Positions 7,743 through 15,868 of a stretch of DNA of 27,077 bases are shown here, piece after piece. The DNA comes from JBHJGM01 sp964405825 (lineage in GTDB: Bacteria > Verrucomicrobiota > Verrucomicrobiia > Opitutales > JBHJGM01), in NCBI GenBank assembly GCA_964405825.1, contig CAYOPI010000045.1, positions 1 through 27,077 on the forward strand, given 5' to 3'. The position numbers and the translations under genes are program-made. Each line of letters opens with the position of its first letter. The stretch's first letter is position 1. The notes under the pieces are model-generated. The model saw nothing but the letters and a program-made list of their open reading frames with translations. It ran no database searches and was not told where the DNA came from.

Positions 7743-8882
7743 CTAATCCAGGAACTGCTGCAGCGCCTGTTCCAGCGCAGCCAGATCCACTTTGACGTCA
7801 AAGCGATTCGAAGCCAGATCCTTGCCCTGGTTGCTCCGACCGGACTTGGGCACCTGCGAATCCACCAAAAGCGTATGGTAATCCAGACCGGCACTCAGCG
7901 AGAGCGTGTAGTAATACTGCTCCTGGTGGCTGGTGGGCATCAGCTCAAGCACCCGGGTCCCGGGTTGACAGAAAGCCAGGTTGGCCAGAGCCGCGCCGTG
8001 CAGGCCGGCGACGTGGCTGGCTTCGTTGAAGTACCTGTGTGCGCTCGGCATGAGTTCCACCGGGTCAATGCAGTCAAAGCCATGCTGCTGCATCACGGCC
8101 TGCACTTGAGCCTCGTTGAGGGCATTGCCGCCCTTGGACCGCCGCACGACATAGAGTTTGCGCCAGGGCTGGGCAGCGGCGGGCGCCGGAATGAGTGAAC
8201 GCAGTGCGGGGGCCAGCCAACGGGGATAGTGCCGCGCCTTTCCCGGGAAGGAGGTCAGCGTGAGATCCTCTGCCCTGGCGTAGCGGACGTCCTTGCCGTG
8301 TCGCGTAATGCGATCGGTGGGCAGTCCGCTGTGGGCGATCAGCACATCGAGTTCCTCGCTCTTGAAATCCGGAAGCAGGATATGGTCGAAGCTCTCCAGG
8401 TCCACGCCGGCTTCGCGCAGAATGGCCAGACGCCCCAGGCCGTCCATGAGAAAGTGCGCGTAATTGAGGCAGGCAAAGTCGGTCAGGAGCGAGAGGGTCC
8501 GTCCCTTCAGGGCCTGTGAAACGGGGCGCTCGAGCGTTTCCTGCCGGTACTTGGCAGCGTCCCAGGATCCCCAGGCCGCCTCGATCAGGAAGCGTCCTTC
8601 GCGGTCGAAAACATAGCCGCAGGCCAGATGCACCACGGCATCTTCAAGGCGAATCAGACCGATATCCGGAAACTGCGTTTCCAGCTCGTTGATGAAGCGG
8701 ATCTCGCCGGGGCCCAGGTTGCGGATCGGTGGCCAGTTGCAGGGTTCCGCCGGAAACACCGTCTGGAAGCAGACATCCTCGAGGTCCTCGACGAGAGCCG
8801 GCCGGTAGACCTGGCGATGGATGCGTTGATCGCGGGCCCGCTTCCTCCGCCATTGAATGTGATTGCAAATTTTGTGGATCAT
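7743..8882 (-). CDS. GT61/DUF563-family glycosyltransferase
   Basis: 379 residues from ATG at 8882. The DUF563 (GT61) pattern is visible: LNYAHFLMDGLGRLAIL (residues 139-155) is the family's HF-containing segment. Later come RKLYVVRRSKGGNALNE (241-257) and VAGLHGAALANLAF (291-304), the typical GxHGAxLxN donor-site region, followed by GTRVLELMP. Such enzymes transfer sugars in surface polysaccharide or glycan synthesis; donor and acceptor are unknown. The frame stays open upstream to 9404, but that part overlaps pyruvate kinase and has no family similarity, so the ATG at 8882 is used. The gene lies 74 bases downstream of pyruvate kinase on the same strand. There is no signal peptide. Confidence 0.82.
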   Translation of the reverse strand: MIHKICNHIQWRRKRARDQRIHRQVYRPALVEDLEDVCFQTVFPAEPCNWPPIRNLGPGEIRFINELETQFPDIGLIRLEDAVVHLACGYVFDREGRFLIEAAWGSWDAAKYRQETLERPVSQALKGRTLSLLTDFACLNYAHFLMDGLGRLAILREAGVDLESFDHILLPDFKSEELDVLIAHSGLPTDRITRHGKDVRYARAEDLTLTSFPGKARHYPRWLAPALRSLIPAPAAAQPWRKLYVVRRSKGGNALNEAQVQAVMQQHGFDCIDPVELMPSAHRYFNEASHVAGLHGAALANLAFCQPGTRVLELMPTSHQEQYYYTLSLSAGLDYHTLLVDSQVPKSGRSNQGKDLASNRFDVKVDLAALEQALQQFLD

Positions 8883-8956
8883 GAGGCGTGTGGGTCGACC
8901 TGCGGAACAGGGGGCGGTCGGCGCGAGGATGTGGGGGCTCGAACCCGGCGTTCTGG

Positions 8957-10414
8957 CTAGGCTTCGATCTGGCGCATCTGAATGGTGTCCACAACCTTCT
9001 CCGAGGCGATGACATTCGTTATCACGACGAGCCATTGACCGGGCTGGACCCACTTCTGGCGCAGCAGGTAGCGAAAGGCTTCGCGGATGGTCGTTTCCGG
9101 ATCGTTGTCGAAGTCCATCAGAAAGGGCTCCACTCCCCAGAACAGCAGCAGTTGCCGGAAAAGCTGCTCGCGGTCGGTGAAGGCGTAGATCGGGCAGCGC
9201 GACGGGCGAATGGAGGAGAGGATCTGGGCCAGATAGCCCGAACGTGTGAAAACAACGATGGCCGAATTTTCCAGCTCCTGGGCCAGGACCACGGAAGCGT
9301 TGAGCATCTTGGCCTTGGCCGTGCGGAAGGCGAAGTGGCGCCGGGCGTGGCGTTCGGCCACGCGTTCGGTTGAGCCGATGATGCGTTTCATTACGCGAAC
9401 GCACTCGACGGGGTACTTGCCCGTGGTGGTTTCGCCCGAGAGCATGACGGCATCGGCCTGCTCGAAGACCGCGTTGGCGATGTCGGTCACTTCGGCGCGG
9501 GTGGGCAGGGGCTGCTCAATCATCGACTCGAGCATGTGCGTGGCGATGATGACCGTCTTGTTGTGATTGATGCAGTCATTGACCGCGCGGCGCTGGATCA
9601 GCGGCAGCTGCTCGAACGGACACTCGATGCCCAGGTCGCCGCGGGCCACCATCAAGCCATCGGAGGCTTTGATAATGTCCCCCAGGTTGCTGATCCCGGA
9701 CTGGTCCTCGATCTTCGCGATGATGCGCGCCTTTTCCTCGCCGTGTTCGCGCAGGTAGGCCCGCAGGATGTCCAGGTCATCGGCTTCGCGGACAAAGGAC
9801 AGCGCGTAGTAGTCCAGCTTCAGATCGATTCCAAGATCGACGTCGGCGCGGTCCTTGCGGGTCAACGCGGGCAGGTTGACCTTCACCCCCGGCAGATTGA
9901 TGTGGCGGCGATTTCCCAGGGGCCCGGGAATGATCACCTTGCAGCGGACGCGGTCCTCCAGAATCTCGAGGATCTGCATGCGCACCAGCCCCGAATCCAC
10001 CAACAGCGTGCCGCCGGGCTTCACGCTGTGGATCATGTCCGGGTAGTTGACCGTGGTGCAGCGGACGAGGTCCTTCTGCAGGTCCTGCGGGGTCGGCGGT
10101 GGATCGGCCTTGCGGTCGTACACGGCGACAAAGTCAAAGATTTCCCCCTCGGCCAGTTCGTAGGGTTCGCCGACGTCGCCGGTGCGAATCTCCGGCCCTT
10201 TCACGTCCATCAGCGTGGCCACATCGCGTCCCTGCTTCTGGCAGGCGGCCCGCAGCTGGCCGATGATCTCGCGCGTCCACTCGTGTGAGGCGTGCGCCAT
10301 GTTGAGCCGGCAGATGTCCACGCCTTCGGCCACGAGTTGCTCCAGCACCTCCGGCTTGGCGCTGGCCGGGCCTACGGTGAAAATGATTTTGGTGTGGCGG
10401 TAGGGACCATCCAT
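8957..10414 (-). CDS. pyk: pyruvate kinase
   Basis: 485 residues. Catalyses phosphoenolpyruvate + ADP to pyruvate + ATP in glycolysis, in the cytoplasm. Family motifs run in order: TKIIFTVGPAS, ICRLNMAHASH, MDVKGPEIRTGD (K72 region), IIAKIEDQSGI, DGLMVARGDLGIE, ATHMLESMIEQPLPTRAE (usually ATQMLESM) and DAVMLSGETTTGKYP. The C-terminal regulatory-type domain follows (IVVFTRSGYLAQILS). Length is normal for bacterial enzymes. The ATG at 10414 (MDGPYRHTKI) is chosen because homologues begin just before the TKI strand; the open frame to 10603 runs back into the preceding gene and carries no family sequence. A short palindrome lies 21-32 bases upstream (10435-10446). Confidence 0.96.
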   Translation of the reverse strand: MDGPYRHTKIIFTVGPASAKPEVLEQLVAEGVDICRLNMAHASHEWTREIIGQLRAACQKQGRDVATLMDVKGPEIRTGDVGEPYELAEGEIFDFVAVYDRKADPPPTPQDLQKDLVRCTTVNYPDMIHSVKPGGTLLVDSGLVRMQILEILEDRVRCKVIIPGPLGNRRHINLPGVKVNLPALTRKDRADVDLGIDLKLDYYALSFVREADDLDILRAYLREHGEEKARIIAKIEDQSGISNLGDIIKASDGLMVARGDLGIECPFEQLPLIQRRAVNDCINHNKTVIIATHMLESMIEQPLPTRAEVTDIANAVFEQADAVMLSGETTTGKYPVECVRVMKRIIGSTERVAERHARRHFAFRTAKAKMLNASVVLAQELENSAIVVFTRSGYLAQILSSIRPSRCPIYAFTDREQLFRQLLLFWGVEPFLMDFDNDPETTIREAFRYLLRQKWVQPGQWLVVITNVIASEKVVDTIQMRQIEA

Positions 10415-10512
10415 GGGCAGCAGCGGTGAAGGCCGGTTCACGAACCCGAGCCAACCCGTCCTGCCCAGCAAGTGCGAGGCCGAATCGAGGCGCTGCTCAG
10501 AATTTGCGCACC

Positions 10513-13500
10513 CTAGCGAACCGCCGCCAGCACGATGCGAAAGCCGATATTCTCGTCCGTCGTGGTCGGGCCGCTGCCATCGCCTCGGGCACCCAGGCGG
10601 CATTCGGCGGCGTCGTCGCGCCAGCCGCCCCCGCGCACCACGCGCTTGGTGCCGGTTTTCGGGCCGGTGTCATCCACCACTTCACCTCCCGGCAAACGGG
10701 AGCCAAAATAGTCCAGGCACCACTCCGCGACATTACCATGCACGTCATGCAGGCCAAAGCCGTTGGCCGGGTAGCTGCCAACCGGGTACGGACCGGAGTC
10801 CTCCGGGGCTTCGACGTGGCGGCTGTAATCACGCGGGTACAGGCCCATGAAGCGCCCGTTTTCGCTCGAGGCCTGGCCGCCAAAGTGGAAGGGCTCGGCG
10901 TTGCTGCCATCGGCGCGGCCACGGGCGGCGTACTCCCATTCGGCCTCGGTGGGCAGGCGGTAGGCGTAGCCCGGAGGCAGGCGCCCGGCGTCCCGCTCCA
11001 TCTGGGTCAACTTGGCGCAGAAGGCCTGGGCGTCGTTCCAGGACACGTTGGCCACGGGCTTGTCGGGATGCGCGTAACGGGTCGGGTTCTCGCCCATGAC
11101 TTCCATCCAGGCACGCTGGGTCACCTCGGTGGCACCGATCCAGAGTCCGCCGCTGAAGACCACGCGGGTCTCCGGGCCTTCGGTGGGCAGGCGGGCGTGC
11201 TCGCGCAGGGGGGTGCCGATGGTGCCCTGGCCGGGTTCAAGCCAGATCAGCGGCAGCTTGAGGTAAGGCACGGTGAAGGGCTCGCCAATCTTCGGCCCAG
11301 GCAGCCCCTTTAGCACCACGGACCATTCGACCGCCTCGTTGGGGCCGGGCTTGAGGGTGTGCTCGACGGGGAAGAAGTTGCGCGCGTGGAAGGTCAGCCG
11401 GTGCTCGACCTGCGGCAGCATGAGGAAGGTGCCGTCGGCCTGCGGCCTGAGCGTCACCTCGTTCTGGACAATCTGGAAGGGCACGTCCTGGCGGGGCTTG
11501 ACGGTCAGGCGGGCCGGACGCGGCTTGAGGTCAAAGACTGCGGGAGCGGCCTGATCCTCGCTGCCAACGGTGGCCTGCGCACGGGCCGGGAAGTAGTCCG
11601 GGTGGCTCGCCTGCAGGGTGTAGGTGCCATAAGTCAGCTCGCCAAAGCTGCCGTTGGCATCCGCGGGCACTTGCTGGCCCAGCACTTCCACGGTGACCGC
11701 TTCGGCCTGCGCGGGCGAAGGCGCGGCTCCGGCCAGACGCACGGTCGGCTGAATCGACCCCTTGAGCGCTTCGAGCGGCGGCAGCTGGAGGGTCTCCATC
11801 GAGTTGGGCTTTGGCCGCACCACCAGCGTGGTGGAGCGGAAACCCGCCTTGGCGATGGTCAGCTCCAGCGGTTCGAGCGCTTCCAGATCCTCAAGGGTGA
11901 CCGGGGTGGTGCCCAGGACGGAGCCGTTGGCCGAGACCGCCGCGCCGGGCGGATCGGTAACCACGCGCACGGTCGCCGCCAGGGGCATCAGACGCAGCTC
12001 GGCACTGACGGTTTCATCCGGCGGCAGTTCGATGCCCTCGATCGTCGTGGCCTGGTAATCCTCTTTCTCGAAAGTGAGGCTGTAGGTGCCGATGGGGAGG
12101 ATCTCCGCGGCGACAAGCTGACCGTCGGCACCCACCGCGCCCAGCGCGATCGGCTCCCCGCCGGTTGCGGATTGGGCGGTCACCTGCGTGCCGGGAAGTC
12201 CGCGCAAAGCGAGGTGTCCCCAGTGCGGCTGCAGCTTGAGGTCGAGGGTCTGCTGGGCCTGCTGAATGTTGAAGGTCTGCTCGAGGTCCTGATAGCCCGT
12301 GGAAATCATCCGGATGCGGTGCGAGCCCGGCTTGATGTACAGCAGCGACTGTCCTCCGCGCACCAGGAAGGTGTCGCCGGTGTCGGGAAAGATCAGCTGG
12401 GCGTTGGGCGGGTCGATCTGGAAGCGTACGTTGGCCACCAGATTCGGGCCTGGCTTGCTCACGGTGGGCGGCGGCGGGGGCGGCTCGGACTGGAACAGCC
12501 CGACCGTGAGGAACTGCGCGCCGCCGACCAGACCCGTGCCGACCAGCCCCAGCATGACCAGCCGAAGCAGGCGGGCGGCGGTGCGCGAACGTCGCTCCAG
12601 CGCCTTGGGCACCGGGATAAAATCGATGTGGCGGAAGACCGAGCGCGTCTCTGCCGTGCCCGGGTCGAGCGCCTCGTGCGAGCCGATTTGCTCGAGCTGC
12701 TCCAGGTCGCGCAGCAGGGCGGCGGCGGACTGGTAACGCTTGTCCGGGTCGCGCTCCAGGCAATTGGCCACCAGGGCATCCCAACAGGCCGGGATGTTCG
12801 AATTGACCAGCGAGGGCGGCACGTACTGCGAGGTCGGCTTGCGTCCGGTCAGCAGCCAGTAAGTGGTGATCCCCAGCGCGTAGATGTCCGAGCGATTGTC
12901 GCCCTGCTGGCCCAGGCGCACCTCCGGCGAGAGGATGTCCACGGTGTTCACGCGCATGCGGACCTTGCCGATCGAAATGGGCGGGATGCCCGCGGAGGCC
13001 AGCTCGTCAAAGAGTTTGGCGCCGGTAATGTCCAGCAGTCCGAAGCCCAGCACCTTCACCCGGCCGTCGGTGCCGCGCAGCATGTTGGTGGGGTTGAGGC
13101 TGAGGTGGCGCAATCCGCGCCGGTGCGCGTAGTCCACCGCCGTGGCCAGCTGCGTAAGGATGCCGCGCACCTCGTTGATGGGCAGACCCACCGAGCGGTC
13201 GGCCATCAGCTCCGGCAGGGCTTCCTCTTCGCTTTGGGGAAGCAGGCCGGTTTCCTGATCGGCGGAGACATTCTCCAGGTAGTCGATCAGGTTCTCGCCT
13301 TCAAAGTGGTCGAGCTTGAAGCAGAGGCGCCCGTCGATCTCGGCCGCTTCACGGTAGGAGAGGATGTTCTCGTGGTCGATGTCGCAGAGGCGCTTGGCGT
13401 CGCTCTTGAAGCGCTTCCGGAAGGCCTTGTCGTGCTCCACCATCGGCGGAAGCATGAACAGGCTGGGCGGGTTTTCGTCACGGCCACGGGGGCGCTCAAT

Positions 13501-13740
13501 CTGGTAGAGCGAGCCCAGCAGGTCGTAGGAAAGACAGCTGTGAATCTGGTAATTGCCCAGGCGCTCGCCGGCGGTGAGCACTTCGTAGGCGCGGCCCGGC
13601 AGCGGCCCGGCAAAGGGAGGGGCCGTGTGGATGTCCCGCGAGCGCCGCTCGAACGACGGCGATGCCTCGGGCGCACTTCCCTCCTGCGGCGGAGGTGGAG
13701 GCGCGTCCGGGGCTGGGTCGGAACTGGGTGTGACGGCCAT
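10513..13740 (-). CDS. pseudokinase-TM-PEGA-SUMF1 fusion protein
   Basis: 1075 residues. Residues 1-50 are Pro/Ser-rich and disordered. Residues about 64-350 have the Ser/Thr kinase fold: SPEVRLGQQGDNRSDIYALG fits the APE/subdomain VIII-IX region and CLERDPDKRYQSA the last helix. The catalytic residues are degenerate: HRD is HLS (S214), DFG is GFG (G232), the glycine loop reads LSYDLLGSLY, and no beta3 lysine is evident. A membrane helix follows at about 391-413, then a Pro-rich linker and PEGA-like domains (about 434-505 and 588-655, with further beta repeats to about 815). The C-terminal SUMF1/FGE-type domain (about 825-1073) has RLPTEAEWEYAARG, HGNVAEWCLD and RVVRGGGW. Its C1047 is kept but the partner cysteine position is not Cys. 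Likely a sensor or scaffold rather than an active kinase. Confidence 0.93.
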   Translation of the reverse strand: MAVTPSSDPAPDAPPPPPQEGSAPEASPSFERRSRDIHTAPPFAGPLPGRAYEVLTAGERLGNYQIHSCLSYDLLGSLYQIERPRGRDENPPSLFMLPPMVEHDKAFRKRFKSDAKRLCDIDHENILSYREAAEIDGRLCFKLDHFEGENLIDYLENVSADQETGLLPQSEEEALPELMADRSVGLPINEVRGILTQLATAVDYAHRRGLRHLSLNPTNMLRGTDGRVKVLGFGLLDITGAKLFDELASAGIPPISIGKVRMRVNTVDILSPEVRLGQQGDNRSDIYALGITTYWLLTGRKPTSQYVPPSLVNSNIPACWDALVANCLERDPDKRYQSAAALLRDLEQLEQIGSHEALDPGTAETRSVFRHIDFIPVPKALERRSRTAARLLRLVMLGLVGTGLVGGAQFLTVGLFQSEPPPPPPTVSKPGPNLVANVRFQIDPPNAQLIFPDTGDTFLVRGGQSLLYIKPGSHRIRMISTGYQDLEQTFNIQQAQQTLDLKLQPHWGHLALRGLPGTQVTAQSATGGEPIALGAVGADGQLVAAEILPIGTYSLTFEKEDYQATTIEGIELPPDETVSAELRLMPLAATVRVVTDPPGAAVSANGSVLGTTPVTLEDLEALEPLELTIAKAGFRSTTLVVRPKPNSMETLQLPPLEALKGSIQPTVRLAGAAPSPAQAEAVTVEVLGQQVPADANGSFGELTYGTYTLQASHPDYFPARAQATVGSEDQAAPAVFDLKPRPARLTVKPRQDVPFQIVQNEVTLRPQADGTFLMLPQVEHRLTFHARNFFPVEHTLKPGPNEAVEWSVVLKGLPGPKIGEPFTVPYLKLPLIWLEPGQGTIGTPLREHARLPTEGPETRVVFSGGLWIGATEVTQRAWMEVMGENPTRYAHPDKPVANVSWNDAQAFCAKLTQMERDAGRLPPGYAYRLPTEAEWEYAARGRADGSNAEPFHFGGQASSENGRFMGLYPRDYSRHVEAPEDSGPYPVGSYPANGFGLHDVHGNVAEWCLDYFGSRLPGGEVVDDTGPKTGTKRVVRGGGWRDDAAECRLGARGDGSGPTTTDENIGFRIVLAAVR

Positions 13741-13788
13741 GGAGGATCAGGGTCGGCTGAGGATCGTCAAGGGCGACGAGGCCTGCGG

Positions 13789-14088
13789 TCAGTCCGCGAT
13801 CAGGGTCTGCGGACCGCGGTTGGCGTTGGTCTTCTGGTAGGCGCCGGTGAGCTTGTCGCGCTCGTAGCGGGTGAAGCCTGCCGAGGCGATCTTCTCCTCG
13901 GTGGTGCGCTCCTTCATCGCGCGGTCCGAGTAACGGGTCATCAGATTGGGCGGCGAATATACGCGGCGGACGGTTTCGCCGGTCTCGGGATGTTGGGTCA
14001 GGGCAGCGTCCTTCATGGACTGCTGGATTTCGAAGGTCTCGCCCTCGCTCCCGTCGGAACGGAGGACCTGGTAGGTGTAGATAGGCAT
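13789..14088 (-). CDS. FmdB-like small protein lacking zinc-ribbon cysteines
   Basis: 99 residues from ATG at 14088. The start MPIYTYQVLRSDG and the later QQSMKDAALTQHPETGETV and RRVYSPPN follow the FmdB regulatory-protein layout (MPIYEYRC..CG, then a CPxCG knuckle and V(R/K)R). Every zinc-ribbon cysteine is replaced, with HPETG standing where CPxCG is usual. There are no cysteines in this reading of the protein. The C-terminal half (DRAMKERTTEEKIASAGFTRYERDK) is basic and probably helical. The frame is open to 14187, but the family N-terminus fixes the start at 14088. It sits 48 bases upstream of the pseudokinase gene on the same strand, so the two are probably cotranscribed. Function is unknown. 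Confidence 0.75.
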   Translation of the reverse strand: MPIYTYQVLRSDGSEGETFEIQQSMKDAALTQHPETGETVRRVYSPPNLMTRYSDRAMKERTTEEKIASAGFTRYERDKLTGAYQKTNANRGPQTLIAD

Positions 14089-14357
14089 GTACGTAAGCAA
14101 TTGGGGCCCCTTCGGGACCATGAGCGGCGCGCAGGGTTCTACCGGGCTGGCGGAAGCGTAGACCACCGGGCAGGCAGAACCTCCCATGTAATATCGGCTT
14201 GCCGCGAAATGGATTGAGGGGCACGACCAAAGTCATTGGATAGATTCTAAAAGGCTGTTAGGCAATCACTTGTGGGTGTTTCAAACACTCCTGAGAGTAC
14301 GTGGTCAGGGGCCTGTTGCCCCCGTGGCGAAGTCCAGCCCCGATTCGGCTCCTGTTT
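14089..14357. promoter_or_regulatory. intergenic region with a 13-base palindrome
   Basis: 269 bases between the glycosidase gene's stop and the FmdB-like gene's start. The bases GTGTTTCAAACAC (14276-14288) form a perfect inverted repeat with six-base arms and a single central base, a plausible operator or promoter element for the minus-strand FmdB/pseudokinase genes. It overlaps a minus-strand TTGAAA hexamer. No strong -10 box, terminator or small gene is apparent. Confidence 0.25.
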
Positions 14358-15698
14358 TCATCCCTCCAGACGCAGGTGCGCGACCCACCACCCATCGGCC
14401 CGTGGAGTGGTCAGCGAGACTGTCTGCGAGTCGGTGACGTCGACCGATTCGAATCGGCTCCAGGCGTTTTCCAGAATGTCCAGCCAGCGCAGCTGCCAGG
14501 GACCCGTCTGCCCCAGCGGTCCCAACTCGAGGTCGCCGCCATCGGGGAAGAAGACCGCGAATTGACGCCCCGGCTGCGCCAGGCACCAGGCTTCGTTGGC
14601 GGAGTTGCGCTGCAGGCAGTCCGGCTGCGGGGTCAGCTCGAAGAAGTCCGGCAGGTCCGCGATTATCCGGGCGCTTTGCAGGTGGCGCTGGGCCTTTTCG
14701 GAGAGCCCCAGCCCGGAGGCTGGCCGGTGGAAACGCACCGAGGCCACCCCGCCGAAGAGGTGCCGCCAGAAGCGTTCGGCGCCGTCACGGTCGGTCCCGT
14801 AAAAGCCGGTGTTCGCGCCGTAGACCTTGACCGAGTTCAGCGGGCGAATGTGTCCGGTGGCGGCGATCTGCGCGCGGAAGGCCGCCAGGTTGCGCCCATG
14901 CTGCGCATGGCACTGATGGTTGTTTTGCGAGAGGTCGATGAACGAATACAACTCGGGGTGTTCCCAGGTGCGGCGGTGCTGCTCGTGGTTGAGGTCGTGG
15001 TCGTCCCACATCTCGGTCAACTCCACGCCACGCCCGGCCCGTCCAGCCGTTTCGCGGAGCCGCTCGGCCCAATACCGTGGCCAGGCGGCGTCCTCGTTGG
15101 TCTCGTTGTCGATGCAGTACAGCACATGGCCGTACGGCAGGCTCAGTTCCAGCAGCTGCTCGACGAAAGCCTCCTGAAACGGTCGTACCACAGCGTTGTC
15201 CTCCAACGCCGGGACGGTGTGGAAAAAGCCGTTCTCGCGCACGCCCGGATGCGTCTCAATGGCTTCGGGCAGACCGCTCTCGGCGCTGGTATAGTTGACG
15301 TTGTTCTTCGGATTGAAGGGGTTGTCCTGCCACGGCGCGCGGGCGAAGTCGAAGCGGTCCCAAATCTCGATCTGCACAAAGATGGCGCGCTCATGGGTCC
15401 AGCGCAGAAAGTTGCTGAAGCGTGTCCAGTACGCCACACCGGGCTGTTGAAGGTCGTACAGGCCGGAGGCGTCGCGCTCGAAGGGCCAGACATCGCCCGG
15501 GTCGCGCGAAGACATCGTGCAGCGCACGTAGTTGCCGCCCCGACGTTGCAGCAGGTCCAGGTGTGCCTCGAGTTCGGCGATCTGGAACAGATTGTCCTCC
15601 ACCGAGCCGCCCAGCAGCAGGATCGGCTTCGCCTGCCATTGCCAGAACCACGGGTTTTCCCGCCATGGTTGCAGACGCTGGGTGTCGAGGGTGCTCAT
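14358..15698 (-). CDS. putative clan GH-A-like glycoside hydrolase
   Basis: 446 residues from ATG at 15698. The start NPWFWQWQAKPILLLGGS resembles the first strand of DUF4038/GH140-type barrels. HVLYCIDNETNE (191-202) looks like the end of strand beta4 of clan GH-A, with N198-E199 in the acid/base position. ELTEMWDDHD (226-235) and RPASGLGLS follow. The C-terminal part (about 370-446, AWCLAQPGRQFAVFFPDGGD then GPWQLRWLDI) resembles the small beta-sandwich ('putative collagen-binding') that ends such enzymes. No signal peptide is visible, suggesting a cytoplasmic location. It diverges from the GH57-isomerase-sulfatase operon with 170 bases between starts. Substrate and exact family are not determined; a non-catalytic role cannot be excluded. 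Confidence 0.68.
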   Translation of the reverse strand: MSTLDTQRLQPWRENPWFWQWQAKPILLLGGSVEDNLFQIAELEAHLDLLQRRGGNYVRCTMSSRDPGDVWPFERDASGLYDLQQPGVAYWTRFSNFLRWTHERAIFVQIEIWDRFDFARAPWQDNPFNPKNNVNYTSAESGLPEAIETHPGVRENGFFHTVPALEDNAVVRPFQEAFVEQLLELSLPYGHVLYCIDNETNEDAAWPRYWAERLRETAGRAGRGVELTEMWDDHDLNHEQHRRTWEHPELYSFIDLSQNNHQCHAQHGRNLAAFRAQIAATGHIRPLNSVKVYGANTGFYGTDRDGAERFWRHLFGGVASVRFHRPASGLGLSEKAQRHLQSARIIADLPDFFELTPQPDCLQRNSANEAWCLAQPGRQFAVFFPDGGDLELGPLGQTGPWQLRWLDILENAWSRFESVDVTDSQTVSLTTPRADGWWVAHLRLEG

Positions 15699-15825
15699 CG
15701 CGTAATAAGGCCGCGCGTTACAACTCAGAAGCAAAGCAAAACTCCCGTCTCGGCGAGGCAAATACGGCGCTTTCCAGTTGCGCCGCCGTGGCAGTTGCGT
15801 CAGGCATCAGGGCATTGCCGGCGGC

Positions 15826-15845
15826 CCGGTGACTCTCTCCACCGG
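15826..15845 (+). promoter_or_regulatory. inverted repeat just upstream of the GH57 ribosome-binding site
   Basis: CCGGTG (15826-15831), an eight-base pyrimidine-rich loop, then CACCGG (15840-15845). A possible RNA hairpin or operator nine bases before the AGGAG at 15855-15859. In GC-rich DNA a six-base stem can occur by chance. Confidence 0.22.
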
Positions 15846-15854
15846 CGCTCAACC

Positions 15855-15859
15855 AGGAG
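15855..15859 (+). promoter_or_regulatory. ribosome-binding site of the GH57 gene
   Basis: AGGAG nine bases before the ATG at 15869. Clear sites also precede the isomerase (GGAG, 17371-17374) and sulfatase (AAGGAG, 18163-18168), whereas many other genes in the window lack one. Confidence 0.6.
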
Positions 15860-15868
15860 ACCTCCCCC

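Noticed and set aside
8883..9404. N-terminal extension of the GT61 protein
   Set aside because: The extension is antiphase sequence inside pyruvate kinase and shows no GT61 similarity; ATG at 8882 is preferred.
10435..10446. GGTTCACGAACC palindrome upstream of pyruvate kinase as an operator
   Set aside because: Arms are only five bases around two non-symmetric bases; chance is likely, and no second copy is seen in the gap.
10415..10603. 63-codon extension of pyruvate kinase
   Set aside because: It overlaps the end of the pseudokinase gene and lies upstream of the conserved family start.
13742..13788. Intrinsic terminator between the FmdB-like and pseudokinase genes
   Set aside because: No stem followed by a T run is visible; cotranscription is more likely.
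11359..14217. 952-codon open frame on the plus strand opposite the pseudokinase
   Set aside because: It is an antisense shadow in GC-rich DNA: composition is Arg/Gly/Leu-rich with no domain, and the opposite strand codes for clear kinase-fold, PEGA and SUMF1 motifs.
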